A stretch of DNA of 44,680 bases from a virus: positions 1 to 44,680 of IMG/VR virus record IMGVR_UViG_3300031566_000093. The stretch is one strand, 5' to 3'. Below are positions 17,597 to 26,663 of this stretch, one piece after another (positions within the stretch are counted from its first letter, which is position 1; each line of letters begins with the position of its first letter). Below the pieces are notes generated by a model. It saw only the letters and a list, made by a program, of their open reading frames with translations. It was not told where the DNA came from and did not search any database. The position numbers and the translations under genes were made by a program.

Positions 17597-17805
17597 TGGG
17601 CTGCGGTTGTGGAGGAGCTAAAAGAATACACGTTAAAGATCCGTTAGATGTTATGTCTGGGTACAAGTACCTTAAGCCACACCAAATTGCTGCCCGTTTG
17701 GAAATTTACAAGAAGCGTTATTGTAAGGAATGTGAACTTAGGTATAAATGTGATTATAATAATTATGTGAATTGTTCTAAAAAGCCAAAGATGAAAGCGT
17801 CTTAA
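17596..17805 (+). CDS. Small Cys-rich protein with N-terminal MGCGCGG (69 aa)
   Basis: Starts at the ATG in a TAATG overlap; the longer reading from 17563 would overlap the previous gene and lacks a ribosome site. Cysteines are at 3, 5, 43, 46, 52 and 60. C43-x2-C46-x5-C52-x7-C60 looks like a small metal-binding knuckle, and the N-terminal CGC pair could add ligands. The protein is basic with a KKPKMK tail. It could be an assembly factor or metal-dependent chaperone for the tail proteins around it, or a minor virion protein. I know of no named family to assign. Confidence 0.7.
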   Translation: MGCGCGGAKRIHVKDPLDVMSGYKYLKPHQIAARLEIYKKRYCKECELRYKCDYNNYVNCSKKPKMKAS

Positions 17806-17815
17806 GGAGGATATA

Positions 17816-18553
17816 ATGAGTATCATAATAGGCGGGATGACGGTCGTAAGTGTCCAATTTGTAGCTCAAAATACAGTAACAGATGCTTTCCAGTCTGTGA
17901 ACTGGAATATTAATATGCAACCTAATAGACTTTGGGTGCTGGGAAGTTGGGACCCATATAAGACGCAGGTAGGCAAAACTGTTTCTGTGAGTTTTACTAC
18001 GTATGCATCGAGAGCATCAAATGGATCGTTAGATCCAAATCTTATACAGCCTATAACTTTATCACCAAGTACTACTTGTGAGAATAGTAATGCTAGGGCT
18101 CATGTAATAATACATGTAGATGCTTGTGGACCTACCTCTGAAGTAGATGTTAACCTTGAGAACATGTATCTTACTAGTTATTCTTATGCTAAAGGCGATG
18201 CTATTGGTTTTGGTACTGAAAGTTGGTCGTTCCAAGCGTGGTTGGCTAGTGATGTTACAGGAACTGAGTTTCTTGAAATACCTGATCCTAGTTATATTCT
18301 ACAAGGAAGATCAGAAGGCAGTTATAGTGGTAATGTAGGCAGTGGTCCAGAAGATATGGGACTAGTGTTAGATGCAGATGGTCAAGTTACTGGACAGCAG
18401 GGAAGTGTTTCCGCAGGTTTTCCAGGTGTTGGAAATGCTGATGATATTACTTTAGGTTTGGTTGATAGAATTGGAGGCGGCAGATTAGATGCTGATGGAC
18501 AAATGGGGCAGAGTTCAGCCAGTATTCCGCACCAACCTTTATATATAGGCTAA
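17816..18553 (+). CDS. Putative virion beta-protein, possibly tail-tube-like fold (245 aa)
   Basis: Has one of the strongest ribosome sites in the window (AAGGAGGA fused to the preceding TAA), suggesting high expression. The first 160 residues alternate strands and turns (VVSVQFVAQNTV, SWDPYKTQVGKTVSVSFTTY, ESWSFQAWL), compatible with the beta-barrel of tail tube or distal tail proteins. The C-terminal 80 residues are Gly/Asp/Gln-rich and low in complexity, with two similar segments (LVLDADGQVTGQ, RLDADGQMGQ). The main tube gene is normally upstream of the tape measure, so this is more likely a tip or collar relative. Family assignment is tentative. Confidence 0.65.
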   Translation: MSIIIGGMTVVSVQFVAQNTVTDAFQSVNWNINMQPNRLWVLGSWDPYKTQVGKTVSVSFTTYASRASNGSLDPNLIQPITLSPSTTCENSNARAHVIIHVDACGPTSEVDVNLENMYLTSYSYAKGDAIGFGTESWSFQAWLASDVTGTEFLEIPDPSYILQGRSEGSYSGNVGSGPEDMGLVLDADGQVTGQQGSVSAGFPGVGNADDITLGLVDRIGGGRLDADGQMGQSSASIPHQPLYIG

Positions 18554-18562
18554 GGAGAAATT

Positions 18563-18991
18563 ATGAAATTTAGAATAGCGGAACGTTATCGGCTAGAGAT
18601 ACATTGGGAAAAGGCAATATATGAAAAAGATAGTATTGCTAAGTTAGAGGGCTGTTATTTGAGTGGTCCTGCAATCAAAGAAGTTTTACAAATGAATGAA
18701 AAGGATGGTATTGTATTAGATTTTGCTACGCAGTATATGGTATTTGTAAAATACTATTATGTAGCTAAATTAGTTTGGCAAGGTGTTAAGCACGATGTGG
18801 ATAAGATTTATCTTTCAAATGTTACTTTATCTAATAGACATTTAAACTCAGTTCCTAAATTAAACGATAATGATTATATAGTGATTGACACAAAAGATCA
18901 TGAGAATGCTAAACACCAAATGAATTTGAGTTATAAATCTTACTTGATTAAATCAGATGGGGAATTATATGACTTTGTTGGGAGTAAATAA
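18563..18991 (+). CDS. Hypothetical tail-region protein (142 aa)
   Basis: Unknown family. Mixed alpha/beta protein, basic at the start, with an aromatic stretch (QYMVFVKYYYVAKLVW) around residues 53-70. Ribosome site AAGGAGA fused to the preceding stop; ends in a TAATG overlap. No catalytic or metal-binding motif seen. Confidence 0.7.
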   Translation: MKFRIAERYRLEIHWEKAIYEKDSIAKLEGCYLSGPAIKEVLQMNEKDGIVLDFATQYMVFVKYYYVAKLVWQGVKHDVDKIYLSNVTLSNRHLNSVPKLNDNDYIVIDTKDHENAKHQMNLSYKSYLIKSDGELYDFVGSK

Positions 18992-19428
18992 TGCCAAGAT
19001 ATCCAAGAAGTACATGTGGTAGAGGAATAACAGATGGTAATCTGCCGACGTATAAAACTAAAGAATGTGTTTCTAGTGTAATAAGTGCAGCTGATTTGTC
19101 TCAAATACGTGCTCATTTTCCTTGGGTTGGTATAGAAGATTTTCATTATTATCACATCAAATGCCCTTTTTCAACAGAGGCTGGCATGCACTTTGTTAAA
19201 GATTCAAACCCCACAAGTCCCACATATTTTTGGGCTGTTGATGTAGAAGGTTCGGCTGTAAATCATACAGTAACTAGTGGTATTATGATAAGATTTTCAC
19301 GCGGGTCTAAACATGGATGGCTTTGTGTAGATCCTAATTGCCCATATTATAATGGGGTTGCAACTGGAACAACTATAAGTGGTAATGTCACTTTTAATAC
19401 TAGCGGCATTCCTTATTTTTACATTTAA
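18991..19428 (+). CDS. Hypothetical Cys-containing tail-region protein (145 aa)
   Basis: Unknown family. Five cysteines (9, 26, 58, 112, 117), the last two in CVDPNC, together with several His (51-55 region FHYYH) might bind a metal. The C-terminal half is beta-rich (TISGNVTFNTSG). Starts in TAATG overlap with the previous gene and is followed by a strong AGGAGG for the next. Confidence 0.65.
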   Translation: MPRYPRSTCGRGITDGNLPTYKTKECVSSVISAADLSQIRAHFPWVGIEDFHYYHIKCPFSTEAGMHFVKDSNPTSPTYFWAVDVEGSAVNHTVTSGIMIRFSRGSKHGWLCVDPNCPYYNGVATGTTISGNVTFNTSGIPYFYI

Positions 19429-19430
19429 AG

Positions 19431-19438
19431 AGGAGGAG
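19431..19438 (+). promoter_or_regulatory. Shine-Dalgarno site selecting ATG 19446
   Basis: AGGAGGAG lies just after the previous stop. A TTG at 19440 would be almost in contact with it, while ATG at 19446 has a spacing of about 8-9 bases. I therefore start the next gene at 19446. Confidence 0.75.
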
Positions 19439-19445
19439 TTTGGTT

Positions 19446-20375
19446 ATGGCACGAAATATTACAGTTTATGATTTAGAGAATTATCCAGACAACAGTAAAA
19501 CTATAACTGTTGACCAGCAATCAGTTGTGCCCACCGGATACGCTGGTGACGAGCAGTGGGTATTATCTTTTACAACTAATGCTTATAGCGACAGAGTTCT
19601 CAGCACCGCTATTCAAGACATTTATGTACAAGAAATGAAAACTGGTTGGTATAAAAGTTCTGGTCTTGTTACTATAGGATCTACTATTGCAGTGTCGTCT
19701 GGTTCTAAAACTTTAGGATTAAATGTGGATAATAGTAGTAAAGTGTATTACATTGAATTAACAGAAGAAAATTATGGCCCTGATGCTTTAGCTGAGCATA
19801 TTGAAGATCAAATTAGAGCAATTCCCACTGCTGGTAGTTGGAGTTCTAGTGATGATACTCTTTCGTATAAAAATGTTCAGGTGGAATATCTTAATGGAAA
19901 ATTTAAGATAATTTCTGGCACAGTTTCCGAATTTTACACCGGTACTACTCGTACTTCGGTGGCTGTTACTTATTCTGGTTCCGATACTCTTTATTACGAT
20001 TTAGGATTTGATTTGGGAATTGGTAGTTATGATGTAGCTAGCACTTCCGTTACAGAAAAATTAGTTACATCAAGTTGTGGACCCACAAGTTCTGCTATTG
20101 TTATAAATACAATGACCGGATTAGTTGCTGGTGACCCCATAGCTATTACTAATAATACAAATACTGACTATGTTATTGCTCAAGCTGGTACTACTACTAC
20201 TAACATAGTTATAATTAGTGGTTCTTTAAACAGTAGTTATACTGCTGATAGAGCTAGAGTTCAAAAATTAAGAATTCAAGATCCAGATCAGAAACCAGTT
20301 ATGTACCATTCGGAAGTAGATAGTATTATGAGATGGGGCGTTATGAGTATTTTAAACCAGATAGACTTCAGTTAA
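19446..20375 (+). CDS. Modular virion protein with flagellin-IN-like beta module (309 aa)
   Basis: A beta-rich structural protein. Residues about 88-195 contain a module that also appears in the 534- and 2,484-residue proteins downstream: strand pair, a helix that begins with an 'ALAEHI'-type segment, then a strand (GKFKIISGTVSEF), a Val/Thr/Ser strand and an LGFDLG turn. The pattern is like the IN motif of flagellar hook-associated proteins. Residues about 205-280 form a second small beta module (GDPIAITNN ... IVIISGSL ... ) related to segments in the three paralogues that follow. Role in the tail or fibre base is inferred from context. Confidence 0.7.
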   Translation: MARNITVYDLENYPDNSKTITVDQQSVVPTGYAGDEQWVLSFTTNAYSDRVLSTAIQDIYVQEMKTGWYKSSGLVTIGSTIAVSSGSKTLGLNVDNSSKVYYIELTEENYGPDALAEHIEDQIRAIPTAGSWSSSDDTLSYKNVQVEYLNGKFKIISGTVSEFYTGTTRTSVAVTYSGSDTLYYDLGFDLGIGSYDVASTSVTEKLVTSSCGPTSSAIVINTMTGLVAGDPIAITNNTNTDYVIAQAGTTTTNIVIISGSLNSSYTADRARVQKLRIQDPDQKPVMYHSEVDSIMRWGVMSILNQIDFS

Positions 20376-20376
20376 T

Positions 20377-20382
20377 AAGGAG
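20377..20382 (+). promoter_or_regulatory. Shine-Dalgarno site selecting ATG 20390
   Basis: AAGGAG follows the previous stop directly and is 7 bases from ATG 20390. The longer reading from 20333 would overlap the previous gene by 43 bases without a ribosome site, so 20390 is preferred. Confidence 0.75.
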
Positions 20383-20389
20383 TTACTAT

Positions 20390-20905
20390 ATGGCGGAGTT
20401 TTATGTAAGAAATAGCTTGAACTATAAGAAAGCAGTTAAATTCAATATTACTCTTCGATATTTTGTAATAAAAGGTGTAAAAGGAGAGTACGTATGGACC
20501 TTAGAGATAGGGACTACCTATCCTGATATTAATGGTGATCCTATTTCACCGGCAAGAGTTCATAGTATTTCTGCTAATAATTTTGATGAAGTAATAGAGT
20601 CAGCGTTGGCAGAGCTGTGCACTCAAATAGACTGGTCTCCTTTGGTACGGGATAGAGAAGCGCCTTATGTAGATAGTTCAAGACCATCAGATGGTGAAAC
20701 TGATGTTAGTATTAATTCTAATATAGATATTGTTTTGAAAGATGGTTTGCCGTCTGCGGGAATAGATTTATCTAATATGAAAATTATACTTAATAATAGT
20801 ATGACAGATTTTGATATAACTGGAGAAGTAGAAATAAGCGGTGATCCCTATATTTATATGCTTAAATGGAGACCGCCTATGAGAGTTTATAACACCTATG
20901 CTTAA
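20390..20905 (+). CDS. Tail protein with C-terminal SbsA-type Ig-like domain (171 aa)
   Basis: The first 90 residues are a small alpha/beta domain of unknown family (FNITLRYFVIKGVKGEYVW then a helix DEVIESALAELCTQI). From about residue 95 the sequence follows the SbsA Ig-like (Big_5) pattern: APYVDSSRPSDGETDVSINS, then a strand IDIVLKDGL and 'GIDLSNMKIILNN'. The same Ig-like pattern recurs in the 871-residue protein downstream. Ig-like modules in phages are usually surface-exposed and help virions stick to carbohydrates or cells. Strong ribosome site; next gene follows after 14 bases. Confidence 0.75.
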   Translation: MAEFYVRNSLNYKKAVKFNITLRYFVIKGVKGEYVWTLEIGTTYPDINGDPISPARVHSISANNFDEVIESALAELCTQIDWSPLVRDREAPYVDSSRPSDGETDVSINSNIDIVLKDGLPSAGIDLSNMKIILNNSMTDFDITGEVEISGDPYIYMLKWRPPMRVYNTYA

Positions 20906-20919
20906 AAAGGGGTATTGGT

Positions 20920-22203
20920 ATGGCAGCGACAGAGAATATAAAATTAATTAAAACTAGTTTTCAGCAAGCTAATTTTACAGTTGATCAAGGGTATTTCTAT
21001 ACTTTTGATAATCAACAGGATAATTTATTGCAGAAGACTGATGATGGTAACACGTCTTTTTCTTATCCGTTTGATACATTATTAGCTAATACTTCGGCTG
21101 ATGCTGTGAGAAGCGCTGAGTTTGATGGGGTATATTTTTGGTCATTACAAAATGCCACTAATCTTACTATCAGACGTTGGAAGATAGATAATTATGTATG
21201 TAAACTTCAGCAAACTTTTGAATACACTGATAGTGGATCTCATACTTATGATTCCACTGCTTTTTCTGTAGAACATTACCATACACAGTTATCTTCTGCT
21301 GTAGTTAGTGGTGCTATGAATATTTATTTCGATGACTATTGGGACGACACTACTTTGATGAATTTTACTACTACTAGTGGGGCGGGATTAACTATTCACT
21401 TAGGGCCAAACGCTAATGGTGAAGAAGAAGATGTAGAAGTTACTGCTACTATATCAGGTGGGGTTACAATTTCAGGGGCTACTACTCAATACGCTCATGC
21501 TGAAGATGCACCAATACATTTTTATACTTATTTATGGGTATTTAATAACTATGATGGCATAAGTAATGCTACTGGTGCTTTATATAAATTTGATGCTTAC
21601 ACCGGTGATTATATAACTAGATATGCTGGTGGGGCATACTCAGCTGTCAATGCCGCTACGTTTTATAACGTGGATTCATTTCCTACTTACGGTATTGTTG
21701 ACACACTAGCTTACGTAAAAGGAACTAATACTTTATTTATAAATATAGGAGCTGTTGGAGCTTCATTACCTTACTATGGGTCTATGGTTATGGAAAACAT
21801 TAAGTTAGATGAAGCTGCTGTTATTACTATATACGATATTTGTATGGATAATCAAAATATCTATAGACTACAAGAAACTCCAGACGGCACTGCTACTATT
21901 TGGACATATTATAGTTATTTGCTTTCATCACTAGATGCTTTTGTGACTTCTATTTCACTTGCAGCTTATCCCGCTATTATTGCTGCAAATACAGTAGCTA
22001 CTACTGGTATAGTGGCAATAGTTAAAGACCAGTTTTTGCAGCCAATAATAGGTAGAACGGTGTATTTTACTGAAGATGATTCTGTAGGTGTTGTGGTTCC
22101 TGGAACTGATCCAACCGATGGTGATGGTAAAGCGGAGACTACATATACTTCTGGAAACACTGCTAGAGAAGTTAAAATTACGGCGGTTGTGGAGCAGGTT
22201 TAA
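20920..22203 (+). CDS. Tail protein, paralogue 1 of 3: propeller-like region plus Big_1-like Ig domain (427 aa)
   Basis: First of three tandem related genes. The N-terminal 340 residues hold repeated blade-like strands (GYFYTFDNQQDNLLQKTDDG; FDGVYFWSLQN; TLWVFNNYDG-like LYKFDAYTGDYI), which resemble a beta-propeller that reads as a 'trajectory' of strand-turn repeats. An embedded module (LTIHLGPNANGEEEDVEVTA) recurs in the other two. Residues about 343-427 form an invasin/intimin-type Ig domain (Big_1): AIVKDQFLQPIIGRTVYFTE, then a D-G-K-A turn and a final strand. Likely a fibre or decoration protein exposed on the tail tip. Ends in TAATG with paralogue 2. Confidence 0.75.
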   Translation: MAATENIKLIKTSFQQANFTVDQGYFYTFDNQQDNLLQKTDDGNTSFSYPFDTLLANTSADAVRSAEFDGVYFWSLQNATNLTIRRWKIDNYVCKLQQTFEYTDSGSHTYDSTAFSVEHYHTQLSSAVVSGAMNIYFDDYWDDTTLMNFTTTSGAGLTIHLGPNANGEEEDVEVTATISGGVTISGATTQYAHAEDAPIHFYTYLWVFNNYDGISNATGALYKFDAYTGDYITRYAGGAYSAVNAATFYNVDSFPTYGIVDTLAYVKGTNTLFINIGAVGASLPYYGSMVMENIKLDEAAVITIYDICMDNQNIYRLQETPDGTATIWTYYSYLLSSLDAFVTSISLAAYPAIIAANTVATTGIVAIVKDQFLQPIIGRTVYFTEDDSVGVVVPGTDPTDGDGKAETTYTSGNTAREVKITAVVEQV

Positions 22204-23384
22204 TGACCTATGAGAACTTGAATTTTAAAAAATTTAACATGACTTTTGTAGATGGGTATTTCTACATGGTAGCAGAGGATGATGATTTGTTAGTGCAGAA
22301 ATTGGACGATGGTGCTACAGCTTTTAGTTATCCTCTAGGCGCATTACTTACTAATGCAGTAACGAGTTTAGAGCATGATGGTATAAATTTTTGGAGCATG
22401 CAAGACATTACTGCTGGGGCGTCGGTGTCTATTAAGCGTTGGCATTTAGAAAATAATATAGTTGAATTAAAAGATACTTTCAATTTTACTCCCAATTTTG
22501 ATTCAGATGCTTTTACAGTAGAACATTACCACGATACACTTGCTAGTGGAGTAACGGTTAGTGGGACTGTGATATATTTAAATAATTATACAAGTGTGGT
22601 ATCCAGTGGTATAGTGATTACACTGGGCCCAAACTCCTCCAATCAGTATGAAGAAGTAAATGTAAGCACAGTCAGTGGTTCTAGTATAATTTTAGTTTCG
22701 GGCACTCAAAATTCATACGATTTAGGTGATAATGTAAATTTTTATAATAATTTGTGGATATTTAATAATTATGGTACTGGTGCATTACATAAAATAAATG
22801 CTTATACCGGTATCAATTTAAACACTTATAACGATGTAGAATATGATAATATAAGAGCTTGTACATTTACCCAAGCTTCATTAGTGTATGTTAAGTCAAC
22901 TAATTTAAAATTTTTGAATGTTAATACTATGAATTTATCTGGGGTAATGACTATAGATAATTTGAGGGCGAACCAAGTTACTGAAATTATTGTATACGAT
23001 TTAGTTATATCTGGCAATAATATTTATAGATTACAAAAGGAGGCCACATATTATGGAGTTGATTATCCCTGGTCTTTTTACAATTATGTATTATCAACTA
23101 GTAGACCGTTTTTGGATACAGTTAGTATATCAGCTTACCCTGTAATACTTCCAGCGAATAGTGTAAATATAACTAAAATTACAATGTTAGTAGATGATCA
23201 ATATGGGGATGGTACCTATTACACACCTGTGTTTTTTACTGATAATGATAGTGTTGGACATATGACTATAAATCCTGCGTATACTGATTATTTTTTTGGA
23301 ACTGGGGAAGCTATATCTTATTATAGGGCTGGGGTAGCTTATGCTACGGTAAATATAGAAGGTACAGCTACACAGTATGATTAA
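22203..23384 (+). CDS. Tail protein, paralogue 2 of 3: propeller-like region plus Big_1-like Ig domain (393 aa)
   Basis: Closely parallels its upstream neighbour: FVDGYFYMVAEDDDLLVQKL matches VDQGYFYTFDNQQDNLLQKT; VEHYHDTLASGV matches VEHYHTQLSSAV; LGPNSSNQYEEVNV matches LGPNANGEEEDVEV; NLWIFNNYGTGALHKINAYT matches the corresponding blade. The C-terminal 85 residues form the same Big_1-like domain (MLVDDQYGDGTYYTPVFFTD). The gene begins in a TAATG overlap and ends just before AGAGGT for the next gene. Tandem duplication with divergence is the simplest history. Probable surface-exposed tail protein. Confidence 0.75.
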   Translation: MTYENLNFKKFNMTFVDGYFYMVAEDDDLLVQKLDDGATAFSYPLGALLTNAVTSLEHDGINFWSMQDITAGASVSIKRWHLENNIVELKDTFNFTPNFDSDAFTVEHYHDTLASGVTVSGTVIYLNNYTSVVSSGIVITLGPNSSNQYEEVNVSTVSGSSIILVSGTQNSYDLGDNVNFYNNLWIFNNYGTGALHKINAYTGINLNTYNDVEYDNIRACTFTQASLVYVKSTNLKFLNVNTMNLSGVMTIDNLRANQVTEIIVYDLVISGNNIYRLQKEATYYGVDYPWSFYNYVLSTSRPFLDTVSISAYPVILPANSVNITKITMLVDDQYGDGTYYTPVFFTDNDSVGHMTINPAYTDYFFGTGEAISYYRAGVAYATVNIEGTATQYD

Positions 23385-23394
23385 GAGGTAAAAC

Positions 23395-26010
23395 ATGGTG
23401 TATGAGAATGTGAGAATACCAGCTAGTCCTGACTGCCCTAATTTTTGTGTTTGTCCTAGAAGCACAAATGAATTTTGCTATGTAGATCATGTAAATGATT
23501 TGTTTAGAATAGTTAGAGCAAGTGATGGCGCTGTTCAGCAGACCTATACTATTTCTAGTGGAATAGATCAAGTTGTATCTCTTGAATATACTGGCCCAAG
23601 AAATTTGTTAGGGAGCTTTGCTCAATTGGGGGATGAATTACCATTTTTTACTTTGGAACATATTAGCTCTACTAGTTGCGAAATTAAATGGTGGAAGCTA
23701 AATAATACAAGTAACACTTTAGATTGGCAGAAAACCATAACATTATCTGGATCCAATTATGATTGTTATGATATGGCAGTAAAACATCGTGAAACTTCTT
23801 TTGCTGCTAACACAACTAGTGGCACTGGGGTTATACAATTAACCTCTGTAAGTGGCGTTGAAATTGGTGATGATTTATTACTAGGTCCTAGTAGTGATGG
23901 CGATAATTTTAGCGCTTTTGAATACGTTACTGTAACGGGGGTTTCTGGTGATTATGTATATCTAGATAGTAGCAAACCAATATATGAATATAGAACTGAT
24001 CATGTGGATGGCCCAGATCCTATAACATTTTGGAAATATGCTTATATTTTTAGTGATGTTGGTCAAACCGCCGAAACTAATAAAGGATCTTTGTATAGTG
24101 TTAAAATTAAAGATGGTACGGTTTTAGAAGTTGATAATAGTGGAATTTATTCAGGAGTAAGAGCTTCAGCTTGGAGCCGTAAGTATCAATCAGTGGGGTT
24201 TGTACAAGATACAAGTATTTTGTATGTGAATACCGATACATGTCAGATTCAAAAATCACAAGCTCTTACAAACATAGACGATGATGATGTTACTATTATA
24301 CCTGTTTATGATTTAGTTTTTGATGATGTAGCTATTTATAGATTACAAAAAGCTACTACAAGGGCGGCGGAAAACGGCGATAAAACTACAGAGACTTGGA
24401 CAACATATAATTATCAGTTTGATACAATAGTACCTTACACTAAGAGTATTATAGTATCCACTGTGCCAGATAGTATAGTGTTGAACGCTGAGCAAGTTAC
24501 TGTAAAAGCTATAGTTAGAGATCAATTTGGAGTGGGTATAAATCTTAAAACAGTTACATTTTCCGATTCTCCAGATTTTGGTGCTTTTACACCAATAGAT
24601 GGGCAGGCTATTACTAATACTAGTGGAGTAACTAGTGTGGTTTATACAACCAATTATTATAATCCCGCAGATGCTGGTACTGACACAGAAGATATTACAA
24701 TAAATGTTAAAACGACTGGTGGGGTAGACGAAATAACTGGGGATGATAATGTATGGGACAGGGCAGATTTACTTTTCCATAAGAAATTTACAATGGAACT
24801 TGATGGTACTGTTATTCAGAAACCTACTTTGAGTGGATCATGGCCAACCGAAGGGTCTGATTTATATACTCAGCTATATATGACACAAGTATCTGGGATG
24901 GAAAATGCTTTTTATGTTAAGAGTTTAAGCAAGTTTCAATTTCCTGGCGGTGATTGGATAGTAACTGGAGCTCCAAACGATAATGCTACTTCAATTACAC
25001 AGATCTTGGATTTTTCAAGCGAAATGAAATTTGATCAGCTTTCTAGTGGCGTTGAAAATGAATTACCGGTAATCCAAGATAAAGAACAATCTAATGATTT
25101 ACAAATTAGTCAACTATATATAAGTAGGCATTATTCAACTGGGCATAAAGATAATGTAAATATAGCGCAGTTTAAATTTATTGAGGACGCTATTCCAGCT
25201 TTTTGGTCAGAAAAAAATCCAGTTAATACTAATATTTATATACATCTACTAAAGTACGCTTTTGATTTAAATCAAAGCACTTTAGTTTTTAAAGTGAGAG
25301 AAGTTTCTTATGCTGGAGATACTGGTTATGTAGTTGTAACTCCACAAACTATTACAAGCGATGGTTCAGGAGGGTTACATGTTACATACGATCCTCCAAA
25401 TGATTTTCATCATAATGCTACTATTTATGTATCTATAGAAATTTATGATGTAGCTCCTATACCAAATATTATTTTAACCGATTATTGGTTTAAAATAATA
25501 CCTGATTATAGAGCTCCTTACATAGAAAACGAATTTCCTACTCGTGAAGAAGAGAATGTAAATACTGATACAAATATTTCATTTGATGTTTTTGATGCTG
25601 GTGTTGGAGTTGATATAAATAGTTTAGAATTTTATGTGAATAATAGATATAAAGTTCCTACAATTACAACAATTTCTGGAGGATACCATGTAAGTTATAA
25701 TCCTACAACTGATTTTTATTATGGACAAACTGTAGAAATAACTGTTAAAGTAAGAGATTTATCGGGTTACCGAAATCAGCTTTATGATATGTGGAGATTT
25801 TATTGTGAAGGCAGTACAGGACCTTGGATTGATCCTGATAGTTTTTATCCAAGAAATTGTAGTAAGGGAACTTATAGAAAATTAACAGGAATTTCAGCTA
25901 ATATTTATGGGATTAATGACACGGGGATAGACCAAAGTAGTATATTGGTAAGGATAGGGGGCAAGACTAGAGATGTCACTATAACTCCTATAATTTATCG
26001 AATTGACTAA
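23395..26010 (+). CDS. Tail protein, paralogue 3 of 3: propeller-like region, Big_1-like and several Ig-like domains (871 aa)
   Basis: Residues 1-345 parallel the two upstream proteins (YENVRIPASPD start as YENLNFKKFN, a DDLLLGPSSDGDNFSAFEYV module, YAYIFSDVGQ blade). Residues about 350-445 form the Big_1-like domain (AIVRDQFGVGINLKTVTFSD). A central unassigned region follows (about 445-605), then Ig-like repeats at about 609-703, 705-815 (APYIENEFPTREEENVNTDT; GGYHVSYNPTTDFYYGQTVE) and a short one from 825. The last repeat stops after about 45 residues, roughly half of the others, before the strand equivalent to GGYHVSY. It is twice as long as its paralogues, by added Ig domains. Likely adhesive fibre protein. 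Confidence 0.78.
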   Translation: MVYENVRIPASPDCPNFCVCPRSTNEFCYVDHVNDLFRIVRASDGAVQQTYTISSGIDQVVSLEYTGPRNLLGSFAQLGDELPFFTLEHISSTSCEIKWWKLNNTSNTLDWQKTITLSGSNYDCYDMAVKHRETSFAANTTSGTGVIQLTSVSGVEIGDDLLLGPSSDGDNFSAFEYVTVTGVSGDYVYLDSSKPIYEYRTDHVDGPDPITFWKYAYIFSDVGQTAETNKGSLYSVKIKDGTVLEVDNSGIYSGVRASAWSRKYQSVGFVQDTSILYVNTDTCQIQKSQALTNIDDDDVTIIPVYDLVFDDVAIYRLQKATTRAAENGDKTTETWTTYNYQFDTIVPYTKSIIVSTVPDSIVLNAEQVTVKAIVRDQFGVGINLKTVTFSDSPDFGAFTPIDGQAITNTSGVTSVVYTTNYYNPADAGTDTEDITINVKTTGGVDEITGDDNVWDRADLLFHKKFTMELDGTVIQKPTLSGSWPTEGSDLYTQLYMTQVSGMENAFYVKSLSKFQFPGGDWIVTGAPNDNATSITQILDFSSEMKFDQLSSGVENELPVIQDKEQSNDLQISQLYISRHYSTGHKDNVNIAQFKFIEDAIPAFWSEKNPVNTNIYIHLLKYAFDLNQSTLVFKVREVSYAGDTGYVVVTPQTITSDGSGGLHVTYDPPNDFHHNATIYVSIEIYDVAPIPNIILTDYWFKIIPDYRAPYIENEFPTREEENVNTDTNISFDVFDAGVGVDINSLEFYVNNRYKVPTITTISGGYHVSYNPTTDFYYGQTVEITVKVRDLSGYRNQLYDMWRFYCEGSTGPWIDPDSFYPRNCSKGTYRKLTGISANIYGINDTGIDQSSILVRIGGKTRDVTITPIIYRID

Positions 26011-26048
26011 ATAATCTAACTACTTTATTATAGAGGATTATACTCGAA

Positions 26049-26663
26049 ATGACCATCGTAATAGATAATTTTTCACTGGGAGTGGAAGATTGGATATCAG
26101 TATCGAATTTAAATTACTTTGCTGTAGACGTGGTAGATCCCACTTATGGCATTAATGCGTCTGATACCTATTTTGTTCATGATGGTCAAGTTGTTTCAAC
26201 CACTCATTCAGGTATAACTGGTGGTTATACATGTTATTACACGCCTAGCGGTGTTTATTCTGACGGAACTATAGATTTAACTATTCATGCTGAAAATACA
26301 GTCAGCGGAGTAGAAGAACAAACATTTCATTTGTTATATGGATATAACGTTAGTTTTAATGAATTGATTGATTGGGGTCCAAAAACCGAAGTAATTACAA
26401 CTGTACAGGCATCCAACATAGCTTTTTGCCCTAATATAGAAGCTAAATCATTTTATTTTGAAACTGCGGATTTATGGTCAACAGATTTAAATGCTACTAT
26501 ATACCCTGTGGGTAGTGTGGATTTAGGTGCGGTTATTTTTCCGCAGAACACATTCTTTTTTTACGGGCAAACCTACACAATTACTGTGAGTGGGGTTTTG
26601 GATTATCATGGAAATACAATGGATCCATATACTTTTAGTTTTAGAGTTGAGAATCCAATTTAA
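26049..26663 (+). CDS. Ig-like tail protein (204 aa), possibly a split-off end of the upstream fibre
   Basis: Begins at ATG 26049 behind AGAGGA (spacing about 11). Residues 20-95 match the Ig-like repeats of the 871-residue protein (YFAVDVVDPTYGINASDTYF; GGYTCYYTPSGVYSDGTIDL), and the second half is another SbsA-like domain ending with LDYHGNTMDPYTFSFRVE. An in-frame TAG at 26031 separates it from upstream sequence, and the two genes are in different frames. It may be an independent small Ig-like protein or the C-terminal remainder of a longer ancestral fibre. Probably exposed on the virion. Confidence 0.72.
   Translation: MTIVIDNFSLGVEDWISVSNLNYFAVDVVDPTYGINASDTYFVHDGQVVSTTHSGITGGYTCYYTPSGVYSDGTIDLTIHAENTVSGVEEQTFHLLYGYNVSFNELIDWGPKTEVITTVQASNIAFCPNIEAKSFYFETADLWSTDLNATIYPVGSVDLGAVIFPQNTFFFYGQTYTITVSGVLDYHGNTMDPYTFSFRVENPI

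Noticed and set aside
26008-26048. Sequencing frameshift joining the 871- and 204-residue genes
   Set aside because: In-frame stops exist in the relevant frames, including TAG at 26031, and the second gene has its own ribosome site and ATG. A simple single-base error would not join them.
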